Shown: positions 52,950 to 61,750 of the stretch, piece by piece | Numbering within the stretch: the stretch's first letter is position 1 | How the letters are laid out: each line of letters starts with the position of its first letter | From: Prevotella sp. UBA4217 | GTDB lineage: Bacteria; Bacteroidota; Bacteroidia; Bacteroidales; Bacteroidaceae | NCBI GenBank assembly: GCA_002379425.1 | Contig: DFTH01000005.1 | Coordinates: 90,537 to 154,536, forward strand | Direction of reading: 5' to 3' | DNA length: 64,000 nucleotides | Program-made: the position numbers and the translations under genes | The notes under the pieces: model-generated | The model's database searches: none | Seen by the model: the letters and a program-made list of their open reading frames with translations, nothing else | Told to the model about the DNA's origin: nothing

Positions 52950-54211
52950 AGTCTGTAGTGCTTAAAGGCCATGGCCTGGTGATACACATCGAGGTACTGC
53001 AGCGCCACACTCTGCTGGGAGTAGCACTGGGCCACCTTTCGGACGGCCTCGCGGCTCAGGGCCTCGTAGTCGGCTTCTGCCAGGATCCAGCGGATGCCCC
53101 GTGCCAGGTCCTCAGCATTGCGATACTCGGCGACATAGCCGTTGCGGCGGTGGTCGATCTCCTCGGGGATGCCACCCACCTTGAAACCGACACAGGGCAC
53201 GCCGCAGGCCATCGCCTCCATGATCGTGTTAGGCAGGTTCTCCGAGAGCGACGGCAGCACGAACACGTCGGCAGCGTTATAGACATCGACGATGCGCTGT
53301 TCGTCGTTGACATAGCCGAGGGGGTGGGACTTCAGCGGCAACTGTCCGACCACCTCCTCCGCATGTCCTCCCAGGATGACGACCTCATACGGTGCCAGGT
53401 CACGGCAGGCTTCGATGAGGTAGGACATACCCTTGAGATCATTGGTGACGCGCTGAGAGGCGAAGAGGATCAGTTTCCTGTCCAGAGGCAGTCCGAGGCG
53501 CTGACGGGCCTCAGCCTTGTCGCACCTCTTATAGATATGCGTATTGATCGGATTAGGGATACTCGTGATCTTCTGTCCCCGGAGCAGGCTGCTCTTCTTG
53601 GCCTCAGACTCCAGCCACCGGCTGCAGGCCACATAGTAGATATTCTCTTCGGCGACCATCTGCTGCTTCCTCCGCCAGACGGTTTCGGAGAGGTCGTGGT
53701 CGGAACCGCCGCCGGGCAACAGCCGACAGTGGCGACAGTGGGTGGTAAAGGCGCGACAGTCAAGAGCCACATGGCAGATAGCCGTGGCGGGCCATATATC
53801 GTGCATGGTCCAGATGACGGGCTTGCCGCTACGGAGAATCCTGCGGATATCACCTAAGGAGAGCATACCCTGGTTGATCCAGTGCAGATGGATGATATCA
53901 GCCTCCTGGAACTCGCGCAGCCGCGTGATGTCGGAGCCGGCGTTGGCAATATCGATCTCGAAGAGATGCTTACGCGAGAAGTGCAGGTGAAGGAAGATGA
54001 CGAAGCGCTCCCAGATGAAGTGCCATCTAAGGCGCCAGGAACGGGGCAGTGCCGCGACCGTGAGCACATCGGTATCCTTCCGGCCCATCTGGCGGTCGCG
54101 CACGAGCATCTTAGCCTTCACACCATTGTTGTTAAGCGCCATCATCAGACGGTTGGCGGCTACGGCAGCCCCACCCGTCCGCTCACTTGTATTGACGATC
54201 AGTATCTTCAT
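52946..54211 (-). CDS. GT4-family glycosyltransferase
   Basis: A 421-residue GT-B fold transferase beginning MKILIVNTSERTGGAAVAANRL, with IIHLHWINQGML and VIWTMHDIWPATAICH in the acceptor domain and the GT4 signature VFVLPSLSENLPNTIMEAMACGVPCVGFKVGGIPEEI in the donor domain. A Cys/His-rich stretch (CHVALDCRAFTTHCRHC) lies between, as in several WcaC-like family members. The start at 54211 is fixed by a TATCTTTG promoter box at 54226-54233. It probably acts with the GT2 gene in polysaccharide synthesis. Confidence 0.9.
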   Translation of the reverse strand: MKILIVNTSERTGGAAVAANRLMMALNNNGVKAKMLVRDRQMGRKDTDVLTVAALPRSWRLRWHFIWERFVIFLHLHFSRKHLFEIDIANAGSDITRLREFQEADIIHLHWINQGMLSLGDIRRILRSGKPVIWTMHDIWPATAICHVALDCRAFTTHCRHCRLLPGGGSDHDLSETVWRRKQQMVAEENIYYVACSRWLESEAKKSSLLRGQKITSIPNPINTHIYKRCDKAEARQRLGLPLDRKLILFASQRVTNDLKGMSYLIEACRDLAPYEVVILGGHAEEVVGQLPLKSHPLGYVNDEQRIVDVYNAADVFVLPSLSENLPNTIMEAMACGVPCVGFKVGGIPEEIDHRRNGYVAEYRNAEDLARGIRWILAEADYEALSREAVRKVAQCYSQQSVALQYLDVYHQAMAFKHYRL

Positions 54212-54225
54212 ATTATTTGTAGTTG

Positions 54226-54233
54226 CAAAGATA
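54226..54233 (-). promoter_or_regulatory. Promoter -7 box of the glycosyltransferase operon
   Basis: TATCTTTG on the minus strand, 14 bp before the start codon. Confidence 0.65.
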
Positions 54234-54347
54234 CGGCAAGTTGGCCGAAAAACCAAGTAAAAAGCATAAATATTTATTGTTGGCGCACACAAAGGGTTGA
54301 TTTACGTCAAGAATGGTGGGTATTTATACACTTAATATGCTATAAAA

Positions 54348-54379
54348 CTTGTGAGGAAAGAAAAATCGTCGTACCTTTG
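54348..54379 (+). promoter_or_regulatory. Promoter of the orphan RNA
   Basis: CTTG (54348-54351), 20 bp, TACCTTTG (54372-54379). No reading frame follows before the terminator at 54585. Confidence 0.7.
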
Positions 54380-54384
54380 CATCG

Positions 54385-54620
54385 TCAAAAGGTTAATAGA
54401 TTGTTTTAGGTTAGTAGTAATATTTATAGTTTTAGGTTTTTAGTTATTGGTAAGAGAAAGTTTTCAACTGTAGGATAACAGGAGGTCGCTGGGAAGCTCC
54501 CTTTTAAACTTTCAAATTTTTAGCCCTTGCGGCTGAAAATTTCTTTTAGAGAAAAGGATTTTTAGTTAAACATAGGCTTTTTTCGATGCTGCTGCTCGCG
54601 AGAGTGGCGGCATCTTTTTT
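54385..54620 (+). ncRNA. Candidate non-coding RNA of about 235 nt
   Basis: A transcription unit with promoter and terminator but no plausible gene. After a U/A/G-rich unstructured 5' part (TTTTAGGTT words) comes a closed domain, GAAAGTTT (54456-54463) pairing AAACTTTC (54506-54513), enclosing CTGT/ACAG and GGAG/CTCC hairpins. Next is an 11/12 stem AAATTTTTAGCC/GGCTGAAAATTT (54514-54542), then the terminator. The adjacent genes on both sides read leftward, so it is not a leader. I do not recognise tmRNA, RNase P or SRP RNA; 6S RNA is a possibility to test. Confidence 0.6.
54585..54620 (+). terminator. Terminator of the orphan RNA
   Basis: GATGCTGC pairs with GCGGCATC (one G-U) and is followed by TTTTTT. 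Confidence 0.85.
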
Positions 54621-54632
54621 ATATATAGAATA

Positions 54633-54656
54633 AAGACCTGCCGTTGGGCAGGTCTT
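54633..54656. terminator. Bidirectional terminator after ispF
   Basis: AAGACCTGCC-cgtt-GGGCAGGTCTT, a 10-bp perfect stem right behind the ispF stop. Confidence 0.8.
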
Positions 54657-54657
54657 C

Positions 54658-55137
54658 TTAATCTTTCTCTATGAGGCAGACGGCGTAGGCGGAGATACCC
54701 TCCTCGCGACCAGTAAAGCCAAGTTTCTCGGTGGTGGTTGCCTTGATAGAGATATCATCCCAGTCACAACCGCAGATCTTCGCCATACAGGCTTTCATCT
54801 CGGGGATATGCGGATTCATCTTAGGCTGTTCGGCACAGATGGTGGCATCGATATTCACCAGTCGGTAGCCCTTTGAGGCAATCAACTGGATGGTCTTCTC
54901 CAGGATCACCTTACTGTCCATGCCATCCGTCTCTTCCGCCGTATCAGGGAAATGATAGCCGATGTCACGCATGTTAGCGGCACCAAGCAGGGCATCGCAG
55001 ACGGCGTGCAGCAGCACGTCGGCATCGCTGTGCCCAAGCAGTCCCTTACTATGTTCAATCTTAATGCCGCCCATCCAGAGGTCGCGGCCTTCTACTAACT
55101 GATGGACATCATAGCCCATCCCCACACGTATCTTCAT
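54658..55137 (-). CDS. ispF: 2-C-methyl-D-erythritol 2,4-cyclodiphosphate synthase
   Basis: Catalyses the fifth step of the MEP isoprenoid pathway, forming the cyclic diphosphate with loss of CMP. At 159 residues it has the usual length. Signatures are RVGMGYDVHQLVEGRDLWMGGI (zinc ligands Asp and His), LLGHSDADVLLHAVCDALLGAANMRDIG, and the C-terminal TEKLGFTGREEGI. The gene seems to stand alone, bounded by a strong terminator downstream and an octamer microrepeat array upstream. Confidence 0.97.
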   Translation of the reverse strand: MKIRVGMGYDVHQLVEGRDLWMGGIKIEHSKGLLGHSDADVLLHAVCDALLGAANMRDIGYHFPDTAEETDGMDSKVILEKTIQLIASKGYRLVNIDATICAEQPKMNPHIPEMKACMAKICGCDWDDISIKATTTEKLGFTGREEGISAYAVCLIEKD

Positions 55138-55203
55138 AACTTCAATCCTTCAATTTTTCAATCCTTCAATTCTTCAATTCTTCAATTCTTCAATTTTTCA
55201 ATC
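55138..55203 (-). repeat. TTCAATTC octamer array between porV and ispF
   Basis: About eight tandem 8-bp units (TTCAATTC/TTCAATCC/TTCAATTT) fill the entire gap between the two genes. Confidence 0.85.
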
Positions 55204-56397
55204 CTATCTCCGGAACAGGTCCTTAATGCCATCCATGTCGAAGGCGAGGGTGAAGCGCAGTGTCTGGTCCAGCGGGTTCGAGCGTGCCGTGGAGATCACA
55301 TAACCCACGTCGAGGGAGAAGACACTCATGCGGAAACCGCCACCGACGGTGAAATACTTCATGTTACCTTTCGACTCTGCCTGATGGTGATAGCCTGCGC
55401 GCAAGGAGAACTGGTCGTGATAGACATACTCGGCACCGAGGCTCCACTGCACCTCCTCGAGTTCCTCGCTGAAACCGCCTGGGGCATCGCCGAAACTCTT
55501 GAACATGCCACTGATGGCACTGACATCACTGTATTCCCGACGGACACGGTCCTGATAGTCGCTGTTCGACTCACCCTCCTCCTGACGGGGCACGGTGGGA
55601 ACCATCAGTTTGTTGGCATCAGCCGAAATGGTGAAACGGTTGTACTCATCCACGGGCACCATCAGTGCAGCACCCAGGCGCATGTTGGCGGGCAAGAACT
55701 GACTCTCATCGTCGCCATAGAAGGATATCTTTGAACCGATGTTCGACAGGTTCAGTCCTATTCCAAGTTGGCACTCACGGCTACCCAGCATGATATAGTT
55801 GTTATAGTACATAGCGAGGTCGGCGGCGAAGGCCGAGGCTGGCTTGGAGTCCTCGCTATAGTCATAGCGCAGGTCACTATAGATCCACCGGATGGCGGCG
55901 GCCAGGGAGAACTTCTCGCTGAGCATCAGTGCGTAGGCCAGGTCAATGGACATCTCGTAGGGTTTGACGGACATGCCATCATCGGCAAAGACCTCTCCGA
56001 GAGAGAAATAGCGGATGGAGCCTGAGAGCGACGAATAGTCGCCGATGCGGTAGTAGCCTGCCACGTAGGCCAGATCGATGTCGTTGACCAACTGGCGGAG
56101 CCACGGCGTGTAGTTCAGGGAGATACCGGAACGGCTGATGCAGAAGGGGTACTTCGCAGGGTTCCAGTACTGGGAGTTGACGTCAGGATCAGTAGCCACA
56201 CCGATATCACCCATGCTGGCGCCACGGGCATCGGGCGCGATGGTCTGTGAGATGACGGCATGCTCCACGGGATTGAACATGGAGACCTTCTCATCATCTT
56301 GTGCAGAGACAGTGAGAGGCAAGATCGCACAGGCGATCATCATCATGGTCACCCTCACTATCTCTCGGGCCATATAGTTCTTCGTTTGATTCATCAT
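55204..56397 (-). CDS. porV: Type IX secretion system outer-membrane protein PorV
   Basis: A 397-residue beta-barrel of the PorV (LptO) type, which works with the PorU sortase to receive T9SS cargo at the outer membrane. The N-terminal part after the signal peptide (VEHAVISQTIAPDARGASMGDIGVATDPDVNSQYWNPAK) is characteristic of PorV. The remainder alternates amphipathic strands, with YFTVGGGFRMSVFSLDVGYVISTARSNPLDQTLRFTL near the end. Directly downstream of porU (21 bp), as in other Bacteroidetes. The window also holds enzymes with T9SS-like tails. Confidence 0.93.
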   Translation of the reverse strand: MMNQTKNYMAREIVRVTMMMIACAILPLTVSAQDDEKVSMFNPVEHAVISQTIAPDARGASMGDIGVATDPDVNSQYWNPAKYPFCISRSGISLNYTPWLRQLVNDIDLAYVAGYYRIGDYSSLSGSIRYFSLGEVFADDGMSVKPYEMSIDLAYALMLSEKFSLAAAIRWIYSDLRYDYSEDSKPASAFAADLAMYYNNYIMLGSRECQLGIGLNLSNIGSKISFYGDDESQFLPANMRLGAALMVPVDEYNRFTISADANKLMVPTVPRQEEGESNSDYQDRVRREYSDVSAISGMFKSFGDAPGGFSEELEEVQWSLGAEYVYHDQFSLRAGYHHQAESKGNMKYFTVGGGFRMSVFSLDVGYVISTARSNPLDQTLRFTLAFDMDGIKDLFRR

Positions 56398-56418
56398 TCC
56401 TAATAACGTTTTTGCCTG

Positions 56419-59400
56419 TTAATTATTGCCTAATATAATCAATTTATTAGCGTATGAGGCACTGCCGCCATTGCCGCTGATCTGGATCCGGTAGATATAG
56501 ACACCTGTGCGCAGACGGCTGCCGCCACCGACGGTGAGATCCCAGTCGATGACGACCGTCCCATCCGTAGAGACACCGGTCTTCTCGGTTCTCACCAGTT
56601 GGCGCCCGGAGGTGTCGAAGATGTCGAGCACCACATCCAGTTCCGTACTGCTACGGTCGTGGTTGACCACGAAGGAGGTGGTGGAGGTGGCAGGATTCTT
56701 CGTGCAGATGACACTGATATGACCGTCGCCACTGTTCTCCACGACATTGAAGGCCAGTTCGGAGGTCGAGGAGTTGTTGAGCACGTCCCATGCCCTGAAT
56801 AGGAGGCGGTGAGGCCCCTTGGACAGTTCGGGGATGGTGAAGCCGACGATACCACTACGGTATTCTCCGAAGTCGAAGGTGAAGTGGTCGTTGAGGTTAT
56901 AGGTCTTCGACAGTTCACCGTCGATCACCAGTTCCAGGTCGTGCCCGACGCTGCTGCCCGTGGCATTGATGCCGTCATCGTCGTAGAGTTCGGCACCGAA
57001 GTAGGGCGTCGCATTCACATTGCCCCCATTGACAAAGGACTTTGAGTTAAGATAACAGTAGATGGATGGCCCGATGGAGTCATTGTCTGCCACGGTCCCT
57101 CCGTCAAGCAGGAAACTGCCGTCCTGTCCGTGGACGGTCTTCGTGCGGTCGTTGCTCACCGCATAGAGCGTCATGAGGCCATTGCCATCAGTATAACTGA
57201 CATCCTTGGGCACGGCAAAGGTCAGGCGGAACACACCGTTGCTGATACTGTCGGAGCCCTGATAGAGCGTCTTCGTGCGGTCGTCATAGGCAAAGGGGAC
57301 TTCTGCCTCCTCTGGATCGTTCAGTTTGCAGACGATCGTCTCCTCCGCATCCCTGACCACGGCACTGACCACGCCCTGGAAGGAACTGTCGAGGGCATCG
57401 GCCTGTTCTACATGTCCCCTGACGGTTGCCACCGATCCTGCCGAGAGACTGACACCAGCCGATACCGGTCGCCCGTTAATGCTGTCGATGATTACCTTCG
57501 ACGAGGGGCATGCCAGTCGGAGGGCAGGATCACCCAAGAGGGTATATTGCAGTTTGTTGGGCGACGTGTCTCGTCCTTCGCTGACGAGGTCGCACTTCGC
57601 CTGCCGCACCGCCTCACCAATGGTATATTCAGGGTTCAGCACATATTTGGTGAAGGTGAGGTTCATCTGTTCATTATATGAGGCATACACGGTACGCGTT
57701 GTGCCGAAGAAGGCCACGCCCCCACCCTTTGGGCTTAGCATGACGGTCTCACCGATATTCCCTTCCTGTCCATCGAAGGGCATGATGTCACAGGAGGCGG
57801 TGATCCACAAGGGCAGGTTATTGGTGGTGGACGCCTCGAAGTCGGCCAGTTTCATCACCAGTTCATGGGAGAGAGCGTATGGTGCCCCATGACCGCAGTA
57901 GTTCATCATCAGTGCCCCACTCGTCATCTGCTGTTTGATCAGTTGTGTCACGTCAGGGTAACTATAGCCCGTCGAGGAAGGGATACGCTGATAGGCGTCC
58001 CAGTAGATTTTCTTGATCTGATAGCCAGGATAGTTGTCTTCCACGAGTGTAGCCACCCTGTCGGCCGTTGCCATGTGCGTGTTGCTGTTGCCGTCGTCGC
58101 CCATCATACAGATGACATTCTGCCACGGACCGGCATACTTGTTCGCGGCATAGTTGAGGGTCTTGTCCACCAGCACAGCCGCCTCCTCCGCCGTACGTGC
58201 AGGATAACGCCCTACGGCTACGTCGGGCTTTCCCATATAGGTAGAAGAGCCGCCCGAAGTCTGCTGGATCTGTTCCTCATCATCGAGAAGGCAGAAGAAG
58301 TCGTCGCTGACATAGCAATAGACATGGCTGAAGGAGTTCTCACTCTCGTAGCACAGTAAGAAGTCGTCGGGGTCATAGCCGGCCCAATCGGAAGAATTCA
58401 TGCGGTTATCCCAGGCTCCATCGCCGAAGAGCAGCAGGTAGCGGGGGATGTCGCTATCCGCCTGTGCGCGGTCGTAGAACATCTTCAGATAGCGGCGGTA
58501 GGCCGTGGCATCAGGGGTACCGCTGGAGTATTCGTTAAAGAGTTCATCCGCAGGCACGATCCTCACCCGCAGCCCGTCGTTCTCCTCATGCCAGTTCTTG
58601 ACACGTTCCGCCTGGGCGAGAACCTGCTGGTTCGTAGGGATAATGATCACCATATCGACAGGCTCATCGGCATGGTGGTCCTGGTTCATGATGTTATACA
58701 CATACTCTGGCTCAGGCAGACTGGTGGACTGGAGGTCCGCCATGGCCTTCGGCTCGTCCAGTCGCAACGACAGGTAGTCGAGCCTGACGTTCGCACCTGA
58801 TGTCTGGGTAATCTTAATGACATTCTCAGCCTGCAGGATTCCGCTCAGGGGATAGTCCACCACATAATAGTCAGCCTCGGAATAACTGTCGAGGGTGGTA
58901 TTCCTGTTGATTGTGCCTACGACAGAGTCGTTGACGGTTACCGATGCCTCATAACTGCCGTTGGAAGTAAGGGCCACCGACAGGGTGCCCGACGTTCCTG
59001 CCGCAGAGAGGGTATAGGTCTGTGGTGTGCCGACGGTGAAGAGCGTCTTGTCGAAGAGGTTCCGTCCGCCATGATACCAGGAATAGTCATCCACCTCGTA
59101 GAGTGTGTGATAGTCGTCAGCAGAGGGATAATGGGCCGTGGTCAGTTCCTCGACGCCAATGGTCAGCGGCTCCGCATCATTCTCCGTGAGGAAATAGTAG
59201 CCATAGTCGGAATAGGGATTACGCGTACGGACGGTGGCATCGGCCGAATCCCATGTGACAGGACCGACACCATAGAAGACACGCACGCCACCGACGGTGC
59301 TGGTGGGCACTTCCTGCAGGTCGTCCGTGGCTGTCAGGTAGTCTCCCGTCAGTCTCTCGGGCTGCAGGGCACCTCCATAGCCGTAGATCTTCACCTTATT

Positions 59401-59955
59401 GATGTCCGAGAAACCAGCCTTCCTGATGAGTGCTGCTGTCAACTGGTAGAAGCCGCTCTCAGGGATACGGATCTTCGCCCAGGAGCCCTCGCGCAAGATG
59501 GAGTGGTCAGCATAACGGCCATTCTCGCCAGAGGCCCTGGTACGATTCCTGACAGAAGAGGCCCTGGCCTCAACGTTCAACTTAAAACTGACAAGTTTCT
59601 GGTATTTCCCATCGCGATAGACCAGTGGCACCAGCGACACATCGAGAACGCCCTGCTTCCTGGCCACGCCCACCGTCTGGGTCACCACGGGCAGTGCGGG
59701 CAGCGGTTCTCCGCTGATCGCCTGGTATCGACGGACATCGGCCTTGGTCATCTCGATGAATTCCGGATATTCGATGCTGACCGTATAGACAGAGTCGGCA
59801 TAGTGGGCACCGAGTTGCCGCTGCCAGGTAAAGACGGGCAATACCGAGTCGATCCTGACCTGCCGGGCAGTCAGGTTGATGAACTCCTGCGCCCCTATAC
59901 AGAGAGGGAAGAGCAGAAGAACAATAGCCACAATGGATTGATATACGGCTTTCAC
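56419..59955 (-). CDS. porU: Type IX secretion system sortase PorU
   Basis: An 1178-residue C25-family (gingipain-like) cysteine protease that removes C-terminal sorting domains from T9SS cargo and attaches it to surface lipopolysaccharide. The catalytic His689 (YCGHGAPYA) and Cys722 (TASCDIMPF) are visible, with MVIIIPTNQQVLAQAERVKNWHEENDG upstream. N-terminal beta domains precede, and the end carries PorU's own CTD-like domain (LDIFDTSGRQLVRTE...GVYIYRIQISGNG). Operon with porV. Length agrees with known PorU (about 1150). Confidence 0.95.
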   Translation of the reverse strand: MKAVYQSIVAIVLLLFPLCIGAQEFINLTARQVRIDSVLPVFTWQRQLGAHYADSVYTVSIEYPEFIEMTKADVRRYQAISGEPLPALPVVTQTVGVARKQGVLDVSLVPLVYRDGKYQKLVSFKLNVEARASSVRNRTRASGENGRYADHSILREGSWAKIRIPESGFYQLTAALIRKAGFSDINKVKIYGYGGALQPERLTGDYLTATDDLQEVPTSTVGGVRVFYGVGPVTWDSADATVRTRNPYSDYGYYFLTENDAEPLTIGVEELTTAHYPSADDYHTLYEVDDYSWYHGGRNLFDKTLFTVGTPQTYTLSAAGTSGTLSVALTSNGSYEASVTVNDSVVGTINRNTTLDSYSEADYYVVDYPLSGILQAENVIKITQTSGANVRLDYLSLRLDEPKAMADLQSTSLPEPEYVYNIMNQDHHADEPVDMVIIIPTNQQVLAQAERVKNWHEENDGLRVRIVPADELFNEYSSGTPDATAYRRYLKMFYDRAQADSDIPRYLLLFGDGAWDNRMNSSDWAGYDPDDFLLCYESENSFSHVYCYVSDDFFCLLDDEEQIQQTSGGSSTYMGKPDVAVGRYPARTAEEAAVLVDKTLNYAANKYAGPWQNVICMMGDDGNSNTHMATADRVATLVEDNYPGYQIKKIYWDAYQRIPSSTGYSYPDVTQLIKQQMTSGALMMNYCGHGAPYALSHELVMKLADFEASTTNNLPLWITASCDIMPFDGQEGNIGETVMLSPKGGGVAFFGTTRTVYASYNEQMNLTFTKYVLNPEYTIGEAVRQAKCDLVSEGRDTSPNKLQYTLLGDPALRLACPSSKVIIDSINGRPVSAGVSLSAGSVATVRGHVEQADALDSSFQGVVSAVVRDAEETIVCKLNDPEEAEVPFAYDDRTKTLYQGSDSISNGVFRLTFAVPKDVSYTDGNGLMTLYAVSNDRTKTVHGQDGSFLLDGGTVADNDSIGPSIYCYLNSKSFVNGGNVNATPYFGAELYDDDGINATGSSVGHDLELVIDGELSKTYNLNDHFTFDFGEYRSGIVGFTIPELSKGPHRLLFRAWDVLNNSSTSELAFNVVENSGDGHISVICTKNPATSTTSFVVNHDRSSTELDVVLDIFDTSGRQLVRTEKTGVSTDGTVVIDWDLTVGGGSRLRTGVYIYRIQISGNGGSASYANKLIILGNN

Positions 59956-59991
59956 TCATCTTATAAACGTGAAAGCCCCTCATTTATTGCA

Positions 59992-60639
59992 TCACTTACA
60001 ATTAAACGCCAGTACCTTGCGCTCTTCGAGCCACCCTTCGAGGCGGTCGCCGATGTGAACGGGCCCAACGCCAGCAGGTGTGCCCGTGTAGAGCAGGTCG
60101 CCCGTCTTCAGCGTGAAGAACTGGGAGATATAGGCAATGATCTCATCGACGGTATAGAGCATGTCGCTGGTGCAGCCTTCCTGCACAGTCTGCCCGTTGA
60201 TATCAAGATGGAAGTGTAGAGACTGCAGGCCAGAATCCTCACAGACAGTCTCAGGATCCTTCAGCAGTCTCTCCTTTGGAATCCACTCCCCGATAGCGGC
60301 AGAGCCGTCGAAGCCCTTGCAGATCGTCCACGGCTGTCCCGCCTCTGATGCCTTCCTCTGCAGGTCGCGGGCCGTGAAGTCGATACCTATCGTCAGTGCA
60401 TCGTAATAGCGGTGGGCAAAGCGCACGGGGATGTTCTTCCCCAGACGGCAGATGCGCACCACAAGTTCCGTCTCGTAGTCGATGCGCCCCAGGTGGTCAG
60501 GAATGAAGAACGGCTTCCCCTGATTGAGGATCGCCGAGTCGGCCTTGGTGAATATCACTGGCTCATCAGGGCGTTTAAGCGTCCCGTGAAGTTCCTGATT
60601 GTGCGCGGCATAGTTCATGCCGATGGCAAATATCTTCAT
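59992..60639 (-). CDS. Fumarylacetoacetate hydrolase-family protein
   Basis: A 215-residue single-domain FAH enzyme. It begins MKIFAIGMNYAAHNQELHG and shows the metal site IDYETELVVRI (DxxxE...E pattern) and LLYTGTPAGVGPV. Members act as acylpyruvate hydrolases or oxaloacetate tautomerases/decarboxylases, cleaving or isomerising 1,3-diketo acids. The start is fixed by a TATCTTTG box at 60647-60654, leaving a nearly leaderless mRNA. Exact substrate not determinable. Confidence 0.9.
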   Translation of the reverse strand: MKIFAIGMNYAAHNQELHGTLKRPDEPVIFTKADSAILNQGKPFFIPDHLGRIDYETELVVRICRLGKNIPVRFAHRYYDALTIGIDFTARDLQRKASEAGQPWTICKGFDGSAAIGEWIPKERLLKDPETVCEDSGLQSLHFHLDINGQTVQEGCTSDMLYTVDEIIAYISQFFTLKTGDLLYTGTPAGVGPVHIGDRLEGWLEERKVLAFNCK

Positions 60640-60646
60640 ACGCCTG

Positions 60647-60689
60647 CAAAGATACAAAAAAATCGGCACTGCGCAAAGCAATGCCGACT
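60647..60689. terminator. Terminator behind tsf overlapping the FAH-gene promoter
   Basis: AATCGGCA (60661-60668) pairs with TGCCGACT (60682-60689), with T-runs in both directions. On the minus strand the T-run merges into the TATCTTTG box (60647-60654) of the next gene. Confidence 0.75.
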
Positions 60690-60713
60690 CTTTTTTATTA
60701 TCACACTGTAAGA

Positions 60714-61709
60714 TTAGTCTGCTACGAGCGTGAAGCGCTTGAAGGCAGTGATCTTCAGGTCCTTGTCCTGCTTAGCGAGCCACTGTGCAACAGTAGCCTT
60801 GTCGCCGTCACCGAACTGGAACTCCTGGTCAACCAGGCAATTCTCCTTCAGGAACTTCTGGACGCGGCCCTTGGCGATGTTCTCGATCATAGGCATCTTC
60901 AACTGGGCCTCACCCTCAGCCTTTGCCTCTTCCTTGATCTTGCGAGCCTCGTCGGCCTGAGCCTGTGTCAGCCAGCCCTTAGCCATGTTGCTCTCGATAT
61001 GGTCGTCGGAGTCAACGAGGTTGGGGTTCAGACCAGCCTTCTTGAGTTTCATCTCGATGAACTTCTCCACCTGCTCGAGTTTCGTCTTCTCAACGGCCGT
61101 CTTATACTCCTCGTCGAGAATCTTCTGATCCACGCTCTGGGCGTCGAGGGCCACGGGCTTCATGGCAGCCACCTGCATAGCCACGAGGTGACCCTGCTCG
61201 GCAGCGGGCTTGTTGGTCTGCACCATGGTGCAGAGGGTGTGCTTACCCATGTGGTCGTAGATCTCCACGTTGTCGCCCTCGAGAGTGAGGTATCCGTCGA
61301 GTTCCATCTTCTCACCAGTGATACCCGAGCGCTGGGTGACAGCCTCCTGGGCAGACTGACCGTTGATATTGAGTGCCTTTACGGCCTCCAGGTCAGCAGC
61401 CTTGGCTGCTACGGCAGCATCGAGGATGCTCTGTGTCAGTGCGATGAAGTCGGCACCGTTGGCCACGAAGTCAGTCTCGCACTTCAGGGCGATCATGGCA
61501 GCGAAGCCATCCACCTTCTTTACGAGTACACAACCATTGGATGTCTCACGGTCGCTACGCTTGGCAGCGATAGCGAGGCCACGCTCACGGAGGAGTTCCT
61601 TGGCCTTGTCGAAGTCTCCCTCGGCCTCGGTCAGAGCCTTCTTCACGTCAGCCAGACCAGCGCCAGTCATTGCACGGAGTTTCTTGATATCGTCAATTGA
61701 AATTGCCAT
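60714..61709 (-). CDS. tsf: Elongation factor Ts
   Basis: Guanine-nucleotide exchange factor for EF-Tu. 331 residues, the usual Bacteroidetes size. N-terminal UBA-like domain (ISIDDIKKLRAMTGAGLADVKKALTEAEGDFDKAKELLRERG) and the EF-Ts core (GFAAMIALKCETDFVANGADF). Lies directly downstream of rpsB, the conserved arrangement. Confidence 0.98.
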   Translation of the reverse strand: MAISIDDIKKLRAMTGAGLADVKKALTEAEGDFDKAKELLRERGLAIAAKRSDRETSNGCVLVKKVDGFAAMIALKCETDFVANGADFIALTQSILDAAVAAKAADLEAVKALNINGQSAQEAVTQRSGITGEKMELDGYLTLEGDNVEIYDHMGKHTLCTMVQTNKPAAEQGHLVAMQVAAMKPVALDAQSVDQKILDEEYKTAVEKTKLEQVEKFIEMKLKKAGLNPNLVDSDDHIESNMAKGWLTQAQADEARKIKEEAKAEGEAQLKMPMIENIAKGRVQKFLKENCLVDQEFQFGDGDKATVAQWLAKQDKDLKITAFKRFTLVAD

Positions 61710-61712
61710 AAC

Positions 61713-61750
61713 TTTAATTCTTCAATTCTTAAATTCTTCAATTCTTTAAT
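61713..61750 (-). repeat. AATTCTTCAATTCTTAA microrepeat between rpsB and tsf
   Basis: Imperfect AATTCTTC/AATTCTTA units fill the 40-bp gap between the two translation genes. Confidence 0.75.

Noticed and set aside
54385..54620. tmRNA, RNase P RNA or SRP RNA
   Set aside because: Too short for tmRNA or RNase P, and no tag reading frame or SRP GGAA-loop helix of the usual form was found.
55138..55203. Octamer array as a possible CRISPR or phage site
   Set aside because: Unit is 8 bp with no unique spacers and no cas genes in the window.
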